In this document: piece after piece, positions 1 to 11,210 of the stretch | How positions within the stretch are numbered: position 1 is the first letter of the stretch | Layout: each line of letters begins with the position of its first letter | NCBI RefSeq assembly: GCF_003576645.1 | Contig: NC_044920.1 | Location: 1,509,552 to 1,573,551, forward strand | Reading direction: 5' to 3' | Source: Ipomoea triloba | Lineage: Eukaryota; Streptophyta; Magnoliopsida; Solanales; Convolvulaceae | DNA length: 64,000 nt | The notes under the pieces: model-generated | The model's database searches: none | Told to the model about the DNA's origin: nothing | Seen by the model: the letters and a program-made list of their open reading frames with translations, nothing else | Made by a program: the position numbers and the translations under genes

Positions 1-49
1 ATATCCCCAAAACGCCCCGCCCCGCCCTTTTCTTCCCTCTCAAACTCTA

Positions 50-307
50 ATGTTTAATGAGACATTGACATGCAGGAAAGCGAAGCCGATTGCTTGGATT
101 GATCCCAACCCTGCACGTTCTCGAGTTAATGCGTGGATATTGGCAATTTTTGGGTGCTTAATACCATTGTGTGGCTGTTTGATCAAAATGGGTTTTATGG
201 AAAGCTTCTCTGAGAGGTTGTTTCTTTCTTCTACCTTATTTCTATCTGTTCTGTCTTTGTCTCTGTGTGGACAAGTGGAGTATTTTGACACTGAAAACGG
301 CAGATAA
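50..307 (+). CDS. possible 3'-terminal exon of a gene entering from the left
   Basis: The open frame ends in TAA at 305-307. A plausible acceptor (tgcag, 71-75) would make the real exon begin at 76. The translation starts with a charged stretch (KPIAWIDPNPARSR) and continues into two hydrophobic segments, as in a small membrane protein. About 105 bp after the stop lies AATAAA (near 413), consistent with a 3'UTR. I do not recognise the family. It could also be a chance open frame, since nothing upstream is available to confirm splicing. Confidence 0.3.
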   Translation: MFNETLTCRKAKPIAWIDPNPARSRVNAWILAIFGCLIPLCGCLIKMGFMESFSERLFLSSTLFLSVLSLSLCGQVEYFDTENGR

Positions 308-975
308 CTGCCTGGTTTCTTGTAAGCATTTGCTGATGAGGCTTCTTCTGATCTGCTGTGGTGCTTGCTTGCTATGATCCACAAGAAATTTTTGGGTGTT
401 TTTTGGAGATGAAATAAACAGACATCGTGTCTTCACATGCACTGCACGTTACAATCTCATTTATTCACGAAAGGCACCCCTTCTGCGACCATACAACCAT
501 CTTTCTTAGTCTCGTATCTGCTACAAAATTCTTTTGGTTCATGTGTACATTGTTGTGTTATTGTGTATGTGTATGTCGAGTGTATTGTATTGTGTCTCAA
601 GGCGGGCTTCACCCAGAGCGCACGTTATGGGTAGCGGTTGTGAACTTTTTCGTAAATCAAGGTGTATTGTATTGTTATTGTGTCCCAAAGTGCTGTTCTG
701 GGTAGCGGTTGTGAATTTTTTCGTAAATCAAGATGTATTGTATTGTTATCACAAAAAAAGTGGAAAAATCCTTAACTGAACGATAAATGAGTTTTGAGTT
801 ACAAATACTATTATATGTTTGATTTCTGATTAAGTTGTGAGATACTTGTGCTATCTCATCTATATTCAGATAGGTTCTTTGTTGATCGTTGGTGTTACAA
901 GTGCAATGTTCAAAGCCAAAGTTTGACCCTCGTCTAAGGTCACGAATATCCTCTACCCACTTCTTAGATGTTCTA
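308..975. other. intergenic or 3'UTR stretch with SINE-tail tandem repeat
   Basis: No gene is supported. The stretch contains a 71-bp direct tandem repeat (units beginning gggtagcggttgtgaa at 629 and 700). The unit resembles the 3' tail of the SINE family seen elsewhere in the window (phrases such as cttcacccagagcgcac and cgtaaatcaa). Confidence 0.5.
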
Positions 976-984
976 TATGTCAAA

Positions 985-1424
985 GAGTTTATTACCGAAA
1001 TGGTCCCTCGACTATTGCGAAATTACCAATTTGGTTCTTGACAATTTTTCGTGCCCAATTAAGTCCCTCGACTTTGAAAATTTTAACTAATTTGGTCTTC
1101 CGTTTATTTTGCCGTTAAAATCGAGACCAAATTGGTAATTTTGCTATAGTTAAGGGACCAAATTGGTAATTTTGCTATAGTCAAGGGACCAAATTGGTAG
1201 TTAATTTTTCATTGAAATGGTCCCTTGACTATAGCAAATTTACCAATTTGGTCCCTTGACTATAGCAAATTTACCAACTTGGTCCCGGTTTTAACGGCAA
1301 AATAAACGGAGGACCAAATTGGTTAAAATTTTCAAAGTCGAGGGATTTAATTGGGCGAGAAAAATTGTTGAGGACCAAATTAGTAATTTCGCAATAGTCG
1401 AGGGACTATTTCAGTAATAAACAC
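985..1424. mobile_element. MULE-type foldback MITE, 440 bp, with 9-bp target duplication
   Basis: The two halves are inverted repeats of each other. The left end begins gagtttattaccgaaatggt and the right end, read in reverse complement, begins gtgtttattactgaaatagt. The direct repeat tatgtcaaa lies at 976-984 and again at 1425-1433. A 9-bp target duplication is typical of Mutator-like elements. No coding capacity is present, so this is a non-autonomous element. The interior repeats the phrase accaaattggta several times. Confidence 0.85.
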
Positions 1425-1744
1425 TATGTCAAATAACAAATGTATTGTTGCCAATGATCTTGGGATCAAGTGGCATGTAGTGATTCTCATAAATGGAAGT
1501 CATGAGATAGCCTCAATGGAGCATATATTACGAGTCAGTAGTACTCAAAAAGTTAATTTGGTTTAATTAAAAGGCCATTTATGATATTAGCTCTTAAGTC
1601 AATTTCAAAAAATAGAACCCCAAAGTGAATGATTGAGGAGGCAAATATGAGATGAATAATATTATACTTTTATAAAAAAAGAAATTATACTTACATTTAC
1701 TTTTTACCCCATTTTTAAAATTTTTAATTCACATGACACATTCT

Positions 1745-2998
1745 AAACAAAAAAGTGAGCAATTTTTTTTTTTTTAATTCATTTTTCTTTTCTAATAGAA
1801 TCAATATAAGTGATGGTTGGAGACAATTTCAACTGAATTGGTTAGGTAGTAACTACAATGTTATAAGTTTGATTTTTCATAAGAATTGCCTATTGGCCTT
1901 TTTAGTTTGAGTTGGTAACTTATGAGCAAACTATATTGGTTTACCTCTTGTCGTTATTTCCCGACTAGGACAATAAGACAGACTTTACCCAGAGCATGCC
2001 TCCTGGTGGTGGTGTAAGTTTTTTCATAAATCAAAGATAAGTGGTGGTTCGACTCCTTGTGAAAGGTAGCTATTGACATTCTCGATTTGAATCGATTAGT
2101 TATGGACAATCTAAACTAGTTTATCTCTTTGTGATTTTTTATCGGTTAGGGTCACAAGACGAATTTCACTACACTTTCGAGTAATGGTAGTAGAAGTTTT
2201 GCTCTGCAAGAAAACACTAATTGAATTATGGGATATATAGATCACACCGTGTGTATGCAGTATGCTAATCAAATATAAAAAAAAAAAAGTGAGCAATTTT
2301 TTTTTTTAAAAATTTCCTTTTCCTTATCTAATAGAATCAAGATAAGTGATAGTTGGGTAGATGACAAAATAGTCACAATGTTTCAAGTTTGACTTTTTTA
2401 TGGGAGTTGTCAGTAATTTATATTGTGCACCAGGGTCCACAGTGCATTGTGGACCCTGATAAAATATAGAGAATTTGACTTTATAAAGTACATAATTAAT
2501 GTTCATAATGCATAAAATTATATAGCTAAGGACACATAAACATTTAATATTATATTGTGTTTATGTGTGTGTGTATTATGAACATAAATTCTGTACATTA
2601 TGAACATGAATTACTTTACAATAAAACGATTAGGGAGTTGCTTATTGGTCTTTTTGATTTGAGTTGGTAAATTATGAACAACCTAGATTGGATTACCTCT
2701 TGTGGTCCTTTGCTGGCTAGGACTTAAGGCGGACTTTACCTAGAGCATATCTTCGGGTAGTAGCTGCGAGATTTTCGTAAATCAAAGATAAGTGATGGTT
2801 TGACTCTTTGTGGAAGCTACCTATTGACATTCTCAATATGATGAGCAATTATACGTAACCTAAACTAGTTTATCTCTTTGTGATTATTACCACGCTGATT
2901 TCATTTGCACTTTCCAGTAGTGGGGCCAGAAGTTTTACTCTGGAAGGAAACACTGTATATAGATCACACCGTGTGTATGCAGTATGCTGATCAAATCA
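1745..2998 (+). repeat. direct tandem duplication of a SINE-containing block
   Basis: Unit 1 (about 1745-2278) and unit 2 (about 2279-2998) share the same order of landmarks: gtgagcaattttttttt, tctaatagaatcaa, ataagtgat, a SINE-like body, and atagatcacaccgtgtgtat near the end. Unit 2 is longer because of a 223-bp insertion at 2410-2632. Each unit carries a tRNA-like head (box-B-like aagtttga) and a tail with the phrase actttacc(c/t)agagca. No coding function is visible. Confidence 0.75.
2410..2632. mobile_element. small non-autonomous insertion with 8-bp target duplication
   Basis: The insertion is flanked by gggagttg at 2402-2409 and 2633-2640. The matching site in the neighbouring tandem unit is uninterrupted (gaattgcctattgg near 1884), giving a natural empty site. 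Near its left end it carries a perfect hairpin, agggtccac(agtgcatt)gtggaccct. An 8-bp duplication suggests the hAT superfamily, but the terminal repeats are poor, so the class is inferred. Confidence 0.65.
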
Positions 2999-3262
2999 TG
3001 CATATATGAGCCAAATATGATAATACAGGCCAACTACCTTATTATTATCAGTCCCTGCCCTGGCGGAGGGCCATTTCCCAAACCTAAGGTTGAAAATGCA
3101 CGTGAAACTAACGCCCTTAAAAGAAAGGACACCTTGTATGAACTATACGTGTCTCAATGGAGGACTTGAATTGGACCTCTACAATGCCAAACTAAAATTC
3201 TTCACCTCACCCACCTAACAACTTGAAACATATGGTAAACGAGTCATTAAATCAACTGTGTA

Positions 3263-3560
3263 GCAGATGCCGTGGCAATTAGAGAAGTTTTCAGCTGGCT
3301 CAAGTCCCTCAACTTTGACAATATTTATATCGAAATCGATTCACTTCAAGTAGTCAAGGCCTTAACTTTACTAGGGGTGATTCTTTTTTTCATTTGATTC
3401 TTAGGAATATAACAAATCTTATGAGTGATTTTGCTCAAGTGTTTTTAACTTTCACTAAACTATCTGTGAATCAGGTAGCCTACCTGTTGGTTAGGAAGTC
3501 TGTTTCTAGGTATGATTGCTCGGAGTGGCTTTCATACCCCCACCCCCCTCATATGTAATG
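3263..3560 (+). pseudogene. LINE RNase H (RVT_3-like) relic
   Basis: Reading from 3263, the frame gives AIREVFSWLKSLNFDN, then IEIDSLQVVKAL. This is the E- and D-containing core of the RNase H-like domain found at the C terminus of plant L1-type LINE ORF2. The frame breaks around 3375. A second piece (about 3440-3558) reads VNQVAYLLVRKSVSRYDC, matching the usual end of that domain. It is a broken 3' fragment with no reverse transcriptase attached. A decayed single-domain RNase H gene is the alternative. Confidence 0.6.
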
Positions 3561-5924
3561 TGTTATCCTCTAATTTGAATTAGTATTATAGTTTATTTGC
3601 TTCAAAAGTTTACCACTATGTCAAAAGTCATAACTAGTAGTGAATACACAACTTTGTTTTCTTACACCGCCACACATTTCTTAGAGCTAGGTGCTAGACT
3701 TGGCCCTTTACGGGTCTTCACCCAATAATTCTCTAGCAACATGGTGGTGGACTTGACCCTTTACCATCCTCCACTCGACAATCTAATTTGAATTAAACTT
3801 AGAATATTGTACTTACAAAGTTAACTATTTAACTAATTTAGCTCGGAGTTGCTCCAAGAAAAATTAATTCTTTGTATTTATCAATTATTGTTAAAGAATA
3901 GACTTTCTACTACCTTCACGTGAGAGGAGTATGTTCGAGTTTCAGTAGAGGCAATATTAACTCTTTATGCTTCATTTAATTGAGAAAGTGACTATGAACA
4001 AATACTACATTGTAACAGAGTTCATAGTACTTAAAAAAAAAAACTTTCTACTAAGTAAGAGTCATATTCTAAAAATACAATGTGAATTAAATTTGAATCA
4101 ATCTTTACCATAGTGACAATTTGCAGTGAAACATCAAAGTTGTAAAAAATGAAGAAATTGGTCACCTCATTAGGGGGCCTAGTGGGAGGGCCGACATTAT
4201 AAACAAACCACAGAAATGCACATGGCAGACGTCGGAGATACCCATAATCTGATATGCCCCCTCCTTGGAAGATCATGTGGGCTACTTGCGCTGGCCTACT
4301 TAGCCTGCAAAATACGACCACCTTAATAAATGGCAACTACCCTTTCAACCAAACTTGTGTCCCCCCCTCCTCTCTCTCTCTCTCTCTCTCTACTAGTCCT
4401 ACGTAAGAGTAGTACATAGGCCCTCCCATGTTGCCTTGTTAGGGCAGATGCCAAAGAGCGTTGAACCAAACCCACACTTGCATTTCCTTTGGACCCTAAC
4501 CAAGCAACATTCAGATAAAACTCACATGCCCATTTTGTGGTTCCCATTCTTTCTTCCACCTTTCATCATTTGGTCCCCCTCGGGTCGAGAATTTTAACAA
4601 TTTTAAATATAATCTCAGAATTCTAGTCACGTTATAATACAAATTTAATCTAACGTTCGTGATTTTGTGTTCTGCACGCGTAATTTTCTTAAAACTGATT
4701 CGCTTTTTCTCGAGAAGGTTAGTGAGACTTCGAGTTTTGAATACCCAATGGATTTTATCATTTGGTCCCCTCCAAACAATTCTCAATCATAAACACCCTC
4801 TGCAAAATTTCCAAAAAGCATAGGAATAATGAGCAACTTTTGTGTGTGTGGAAAGCCACCTACAATCTAACACGAGTATACATACATATTTAAAGCAATT
4901 ATTCTTGCATCAATGAATGTACCATACACAAATTTAAGTGTCACAATATTAGGTATACTCGATGTTATGATGTATAAAAATTCTCAACTGAGTGTTATAA
5001 CATTTTGAGAATGTTTCCTACTAGCTAAGAAATTTAGGGAAACTCTATTAAAGGCGATTTCAAAATTACTTTTCTAAATTAAAAAAATAAAATACATATT
5101 CGAAAAAGAAAGTAGCGAACAATGAATGTTTATGTATATTTAAAGAAAATTTTTGCCTCAACGCCTATGGAGAGTGTGAGAGAGGTTTGAGTCATATACA
5201 TCGTAACTTTTATATTTGTACGTATTCTATGATTCTTTGTGTTTAGTTTTCTGTTTCTCTATTATGTACTTCGATGGTTAACTTCTATTTCAATTTGAGT
5301 CGAGTATTGCAAGTTTGAAGTTAATCTCAACTTAAAAGTTAAAATTCAAAGTTTGAGTTGAGCTGAAACCTAGTTGTAGGGCTTAAGCTTAGCCCGAATA
5401 GAATTAATACGATCGGAAGTTGCTTAATTAACTACGGAGTATTTTTTTATTTTTTTTTTCATTATGGATTTTTGGTTTGTAAAATATTAAATAAAATAGG
5501 GGGCACAATTGTAATTGAACGAATTTATCATATTTTAATTCATTGAAGAGAAAAAAGATTCAAGCTTGACACTAGGTATATTAAATAACATGCCTAACTT
5601 TCATACCTATAATATCACCGCCCACCAAACTATAAAATCCTTTGTGTTAGATATATAATTTCTTATTATATTATATATAAAATACCGAATATATCCAAAA
5701 ATATAAAGATTAATCAAATTCACAAAATGTTCAAATTGAACATTAAAGTACTCGAGTTTGATTTGACTCAAAAGTTAAGTTGCATGAATTCAAACTTGGC
5801 TTGATCCGTTGTAACTAAATCAAATTTGAGTATGGAACGAATCGAAACGGACTCGAATAATTCATGAGCAGCTTAATCCTTTTACATTCTTAATTTCAAC
5901 ACATAAATTAATTAGAATTATTAT
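3561..5924. other. gene-free intergenic DNA, old repeats
   Basis: No gene is supported. The stretch holds a copy of the dispersed gctagacttggccctttac-type repeat (3690-3780), a CT microsatellite (about 4371-4390) and diverged AT-rich repeats around 5300-5880 built on the theme of ctcgagtttga and caaatttgag. Short open frames here show no recognisable protein. Confidence 0.5.
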
Positions 5925-6183
5925 TTTTTTTTTTGACATCTTGTGGAGGGGGCAACCCCGAGGACTAAACTAAGAACTGGGCGTCCCTGACGGGGCTTTT
6001 AATGCTAGGGACTCCCTGTCGATCGTCCTCCAACAAGGCTATTAGGTAGTCTGGAGGTTTGTCAAAACACCGGTTGGTTTCCGCTTGCAATAATGAGGCC
6101 TTTGCTAGTAGATTTAGTCGAGCTGTACGTTCTCGAATAATCCATGAGCTATTTAATTCGTTTACATCCTTTAGTTTCAACAA
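5925..6183 (-). pseudogene. 5'-truncated LINE tail (C-terminal ORF2 fragment plus poly-A)
   Basis: The minus-strand frame from 6183 to 5965 ends with LLAKASLLQ...KPPDYLIALLEDDRQ, resembling the extreme C-terminal tail of plant LINE ORF2 proteins after the RNase H domain. It is followed on that strand by a poly-A tract (poly-T at about 5923-5934). The 49-bp segments at 5850-5898 and 6133-6182 resemble each other and may be an old duplication around the insertion. The identification rests on a short similarity judged by eye. Confidence 0.4.
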
Positions 6184-6769
6184 AGAAAGTAATAACCTAC
6201 GTGTCGGATGAATCGTTATATTGAGATAATGATCATGAATTGGGACTTATATCAACTTATTATAACAACATGCATGTTACAATCACATCGCCATTTCTTC
6301 TCAAACTTGAGAACGAATTTTTCCAAAGATTATGAATGAAAATGACGCACGAATAGCCGAGTACAAATGGACCGTAATGTCCTCTTCTTGCATGTGCTCC
6401 TAACGTGGTAGGCCCTTTCCATCAAATCCGCACAATTTGTTTACATGCTAATATAAACCCTTCCTTTGTCCTAATTACACTAGCAATCGCAATAATTATT
6501 ATTCATGAATACAACAAATAACGCCCTAAAAGGTTGGTTAAGTGGTTGAACCCATCGTCGTACATGGTCATTTTTAGTGCATTTTACCCTGATTTCTTTT
6601 GTTGTTTGTTAATTATTATATATGAGCGGTGTTTACCCAATACATAACTTCAAGTAGTCACTAATTTTTTTTGGTGAGAACTTCAAGTAGTCACTATGAG
6701 TTTTCTTTGTCATTCAAAAAAAAAAAAAAGATCGAATACAACAAATAACTACACAAACGCTTAAATTTG

Positions 6770-7190
6770 GAACAGTTGGTTTAGTGACGACAAGGTTTAA
6801 TTTCAAGTTTGACTCTTTGTGGGAGCAATTGGCGACACTTGGTTGGACAATTAGTTTGGTGATCAAAAGGTTTCAAATTGACTTGGTGATCTTTTCAATT
6901 TGAACTGATCAATTATGGACAAGTCATGGTCTTTTGTTGACTAGACTTGTTTCATCCAAAGTGCACCTTCAAGTAGCAAACTCTCGCTCACGCAAATATA
7001 AACAATTGATCAGCAATTAGTTTGGTGATCACAAGGTTCCAAATTAACTTGGTGACCTTATTGGTTTGAACTGATCAATTATAAACAACGTAAGCTTATT
7101 TATCTCCCATGAGTTCTTTGCTGACTAGAATTGTTTCATCCCAAGTGCACATTCGGGTAGCAAACTCTCACTCGCGCAGTCGAGAAGTCC
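6770..7190 (+). repeat. two tandem SINE-like copies
   Basis: Two successive copies share a tRNA-like head (cagttggtttagtgacgaca ... aagtttgactc, box-B-like), a middle gaactgatcaattat, and a tail with tttcatcc(a/c)aagtgca and gtagcaaactctc. They belong to the same family as the SINE with clear target duplication in the reticulon intron. No target duplication was resolved here. Confidence 0.5.
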
Positions 7191-7576
7191 CAAAATGAGT
7201 TCAAGTAACGCTCTTCGTGGTAATATTCATCCGTTATTTACATCTTAATTTTTAAGTGTGACGTAACTATGATTTGCATAATTTCATTTTTTGTCTTGTA
7301 GTGTATAAGAAAAGTTAAACTAAACATAAACCTTTTTACTATTTTTAGATCACGTAATCATAAGATAACCTACACGGTTAAACAAACAACACAACCATTA
7401 ATCATGGCAGACAAGGTTGGTTTGATAGCAACTCAAATTAATTAAGAAAATCCTCACAAGTAACCTCGATTATCATTTCAATCATATTTTAGCGTTAATT
7501 GCGTGATTTAGGGACTGAACACGTGTATCAAGAGGTATTTATTTGACCCATGAATGAAGTATAAATTGACTAATTG

Positions 7577-7608
<32 letters not shown>

Positions 7609-7617
7609 GGAAGCCAT

Positions 7618-8185
7618 TGAGGTGAGAACGGGTTGCTTAGGAGAGAACTAAGAACCACTCACATCCGTTTAGGTGTCCAGATCTAACGGACCAGAAAAAC
7701 TAATTTTTAAAAATGTATCATATTTTCGTAAATAATTGACCATTGAAGTGCAAGTAAATTGTGTTAAACGTGCAAGTAACAGTTTCATATAGTGCACCTA
7801 AGTGCAAGTAAAATGTATTACAAGTGGAATAAATAATGAACACTGAGCATCAATAATATTAAGTGCACCTAACGTTATCATTAGTTGCACCAAACGTTAT
7901 CATTAAGTGCACATATGTGAAAAACTTTATCATTAGGTGCACAAATGTTAACAATGTAAATTACTTGCACTATTTAGTGAAAATAGTGTCACTTGTAAGT
8001 GATTTTAATTGCACTTTTTACTTACAAACTTGCACTTTTAACATATTTTACTTGCACTAAAGTTTGAGTTATTTACGAAAATGTCACCGCGTCGTTTTTT
8101 AAAATTAAATATAATTCGTTGAATTTGGACACATGGACGACTACAATTGGTTCTTAGTTCTTTCTTGGCTCCCGTTCTCACTTGA
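7618..8185. mobile_element. MITE-like element with gtgagaacgg termini
   Basis: The left end (tgaggtgagaacgggttgc ... gaactaagaacca) is matched in inverted orientation by the right end (ggttcttagttctttcttgg ... gttctcactt). Inner arms share cgtaaataa on opposite strands. The interior is a simple-sequence-like run of tgcac(c/t)taa and aagtgcac phrases. It has no coding capacity and is flanked by a TA repeat (7582-7608) and a CA repeat (8192-8210), which obscure any target duplication. Confidence 0.65.
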
Positions 8186-8226
8186 GCGCGCTGACACACA
8201 CACACACACACAAGCCATTGTTCAGG

Positions 8227-8409
8227 TGAGTTCACCCTTTCCTATGAGTAAGTGTGGACATATTTGGGTCATTGAATGCTTGAGATCAATGGCTTAGATT
8301 TCGCCAACTGTGCAACTGAATTGCACAGTTTGTGAAATCTAAATCATTGATCTTAAGTATTCAATGGCCTAGATATGTCAACACGAACTCATGGGAAATG
8401 GTGAACTCA
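8227..8409. mobile_element. near-perfect foldback MITE, 183 bp
   Basis: Almost the whole element is one palindrome. The left arm runs from tgagttcacc through ggtcattgaatgcttgagat and ttagattt to ctgtgcaa. The right arm repeats this in inverse (attgcacag, aaatctaa, atcttaagtattcaatggcc, ggtgaactca). Single-stranded DNA or transcript would form an about 85-bp stem, a possible small-RNA source. Confidence 0.8.
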
Positions 8410-8436
8410 TTTGATTATGAGTATATATATATATAT

Positions 8437-8887
8437 CACTGTTGCAAAAATCCCCGCCTAGGCGCTAGGCGCTCCTAGACCGAGGCGATTTGCTCCCTAG
8501 GCGTCTGCCTAGGTGGCCGGCCGCCTAGCGCCTAAGTCGGCCGACTGGGCCGAGTTGGCGGCCGACTAGGCTGAATTTGACCGAGTTAACTCGCCCAACT
8601 CGGCAGAGTTAGCCGAGTTAACTCGAGCGAGTCGACCTTGTTAATTTTATTATTATATTTATATATATTTAAATTTATTTATTTATATAAGTAAAAGAAG
8701 TAAGATATATATATATATATATATATTATATAATATAATATAATATATGACATACACCCACACACATGAATTAATTTTTTGTTTTTATAGGTCGCCGCCT
8801 AGGTACCGCCTAGGCGCTGCCTAGACCGCTTAGGCGCTAGGCGCTAGTCTACCGCCCGACTAGCGCCTAGCGCCTATTGCAACCATG
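8437..8887. mobile_element. GC-rich hAT-like MITE rich in CCTAGGCG
   Basis: Termini are cactgttgcaa and, in reverse complement from the right, catggttgcaa. Both subterminal regions are GC-rich arrays of cctaggcgct and its complement, surrounding an AT-rich core (8640-8760). The element lies within a TA repeat, so an 8-bp atatatat target duplication is possible but not informative. Base composition at the ends is strikingly unlike the surrounding DNA. Confidence 0.65.
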
Positions 8888-8959
8888 ATATATATATATG
8901 ACAGATCAAATAAAAATGTGTGACCATGTATAAACGTATATCGTGCAAAGCTATCAAGC

Positions 8960-9460
8960 GTATTTAATGATATATAAAAATGTATAGTATTTACGAACTT
9001 GTGCACCTAGTGATATGTAAAAATGCAATTGAAGGGCGAATAAACTTTATAATTTTATGTAGTGTACTTTTAGAGTTCGTGCGTTTTTTGAGTTGCACTT
9101 TTACATATCATTATATACACTTTGTAATAATTGTGTGTGGTGCACTTTTTCATTCACACATTCGCACACTTGTATCTAGTGACTTGTTTTTACTTGAATA
9201 CGCCCATAAAACACACACACACACACACCACAGACCATCATTTAGTTCACCTTAATTAGATCAGCACTTAGTGGTGCACTATATACCAACACTTAGCGCA
9301 CCATACACCATTACATAGTGCACCAAAAAAATATACTTGGTACATAAAATTATAAAAAATCTTGTTACAATTTTCTTTTTTCATTGATTTTCAACCGTTA
9401 ATCTCAATTCATCTAATCGCTCAAATCTATCCGCACAGTTACACTTGGTCACTTGGAGAG
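8960..9460. repeat. gtgcac-rich repeat, family also seen near 17.7 kb
   Basis: Diverged repeats of gtgcac with phrases such as tagtgcacca and cattgattttcaac. The same succession recurs at 17700-17940. No terminal structure could be fixed. Confidence 0.4.
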
Positions 9461-9951
9461 GCTGCCGCCTAGCTCATCCAATTTTATTATAATGTAGGAC
9501 CTAATCATCAATATAATATAAAAGTATGATGTATTATGTATAATAATAATTGCCGACAAGCCACTTCTTTCTACATATTCCCAAATTCAATTCACTTTAA
9601 TGGAATTGATGGGTCATCTACTAATTAAGACAAAAATTTGCATGCTAAGTGCAATATTCAATAGTATTGTTTTTAACTTCATATATGGAAACATATACAT
9701 ATTTCTAAGAATTTGTATATATGGGTCAAACACTATATTTTGCACATTACATGTTTTGTTTGGTTACTTATCTTATGAGATCATGGATGTTTTTCAATGT
9801 AGTCATGAATTAAATAGGGTATATATATGTGTGTGTGAATAGTGTATATATATGTGTATGAATAGTGTGTATATTTGGGTGTGAATAGTGTGTATACTTT
9901 TACATGAAATTATTAATTACATTGAACTTTTTGTATTTAATTTTCTTTAAT

Positions 9952-10217
9952 GGCCTGTTTGGTTGGATTTAGTTTCGGGGGAATTGCAATTCATTGAATT
10001 GCAATTTAGTGAATTCCCAAACTACAGTGTTTGGTTGGAGGGAATTGCAATTCCGCAGAATTGCAATTCCCTCCAAATGATGAATTGCAATTCATGGGGT
10101 ACTCCCCATGAATTGCAATTCGGTGGAGAGGAGGGACAATTTGTTGGTGTAAAGACAATTTTGCCCATCCTCCCATACCCTTTGTCTTTTTTTCTTTTTT
10201 TTTTTTTTTAAATTGAA

Positions 10218-10250
<33 letters not shown>

Positions 10251-10303
10251 TTGAAACAATTATTATTATTATTATTTTTGAATTATTTTTATTATACGGG
10301 TAC

Positions 10304-10338
<35 letters not shown>

Positions 10339-10574
10339 TTTTGAAAGAATTATTATTATTATTATTATTATTATTAATACTATTACTACAACATCTACCA
10401 CAACATAAGGGTATGTACTTTAGTCGTTTTGTCATTTCTTACCTTTCAATTCCCTGTACTCCTATTTCTGCATACCAAACACTGTAATTTCAATTCCTAC
10501 TTTATTTATTGAATTGCAATTCTACAGAATTACAATTCTTTTCCACCCTAATTCTCTCCTCCCAACCAAATGCC
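9952..10574. mobile_element. MITE with ggcctgtttggttgg terminus and ATT-repeat core
   Basis: The left end ggcctgtttggttgg and the right end (reverse complement ggcatttggttgggagg) are inverted repeats. Subterminal gaattgcaattc palindromes occur on both sides. The core contains long ATT/TTA arrays (about 10217-10375). The neighbouring duplication unit lacks the element. The terminus resembles Harbinger- or hAT-type plant MITEs; the target duplication was not resolved. Confidence 0.7.
10217..10375 (+). repeat. ATT trinucleotide microsatellite arrays
   Basis: Three interrupted ATT/TTA runs lie inside the MITE at 9952-10574. Open frames across them read as poly-Tyr or poly-Leu and are artefacts of the repeat. 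Confidence 0.85.
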
Positions 10575-11210
10575 TTGTAAGAGGTTTTTTTAATGACATT
10601 TGGTAATATATATGGCTGGTTAATTAACATATAATTAATGAGTATAGAGCGTTTTATAAGTTGCAAACCCCAACTTAAGACCCTCTCATTATTCATGCCA
10701 ATGAGATTGGTAGAAAAGGTAAATCGCGAGATGTGTGGGCTTACAATTCTACAAACCCCCGAATGCTTACAACACAAGGTGACATCTATACCAAAATTAT
10801 GAACTCATTCAGTTACAAGTTTTGTTTGGTTACTATCTTCTTATGAGATCATGGAAAATTTTCAATGTCATGAATTAAATAGGGTATAATATATGTGTGT
10901 GAATAGTGTATATGTGTGTATGAATAGTGTGCATGTATATGTGGGTGTGAATAGTGTGCATACTTTTACATGCATGACATTATTAATTATATTTAACAAT
11001 TTGTATTTAATTATTGTTAGAGTTTTTTGTTTTTATTTTTCTTTTAATGACATTTGGTAATTTATATGGCAAGTTAATTTACATGTAATTAATGAATATA
11101 AAACATTTTATAAGTTTGAATCTCAAATTTAAGGCTTTCTCACTGTTCTTACCCTAGTGTAGTGCCACACAAGGCTAAATCCATACCTCACCCTACACCA
11201 TATTGCTGCT

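Larger units (their letters stand above)
9741..11210 (+). repeat. direct duplication; first unit interrupted by a MITE
   Basis: Unit A (9741-10795, including the MITE at 9952-10574) and unit B (about 10815-11210) share tttgtttggttac, atgagatcatgga, catgaattaaatagggtata, gtgtgaatagtgt, ttaatgacatttggtaa and acacaagg in the same order. Unit B lacks the MITE and therefore shows the empty target site. No gene is visible in either unit. Confidence 0.7.

Noticed and set aside
10251..10487. Tyr/Leu-rich open frame
   Set aside because: It is a translation of the ATT microsatellite inside a MITE.
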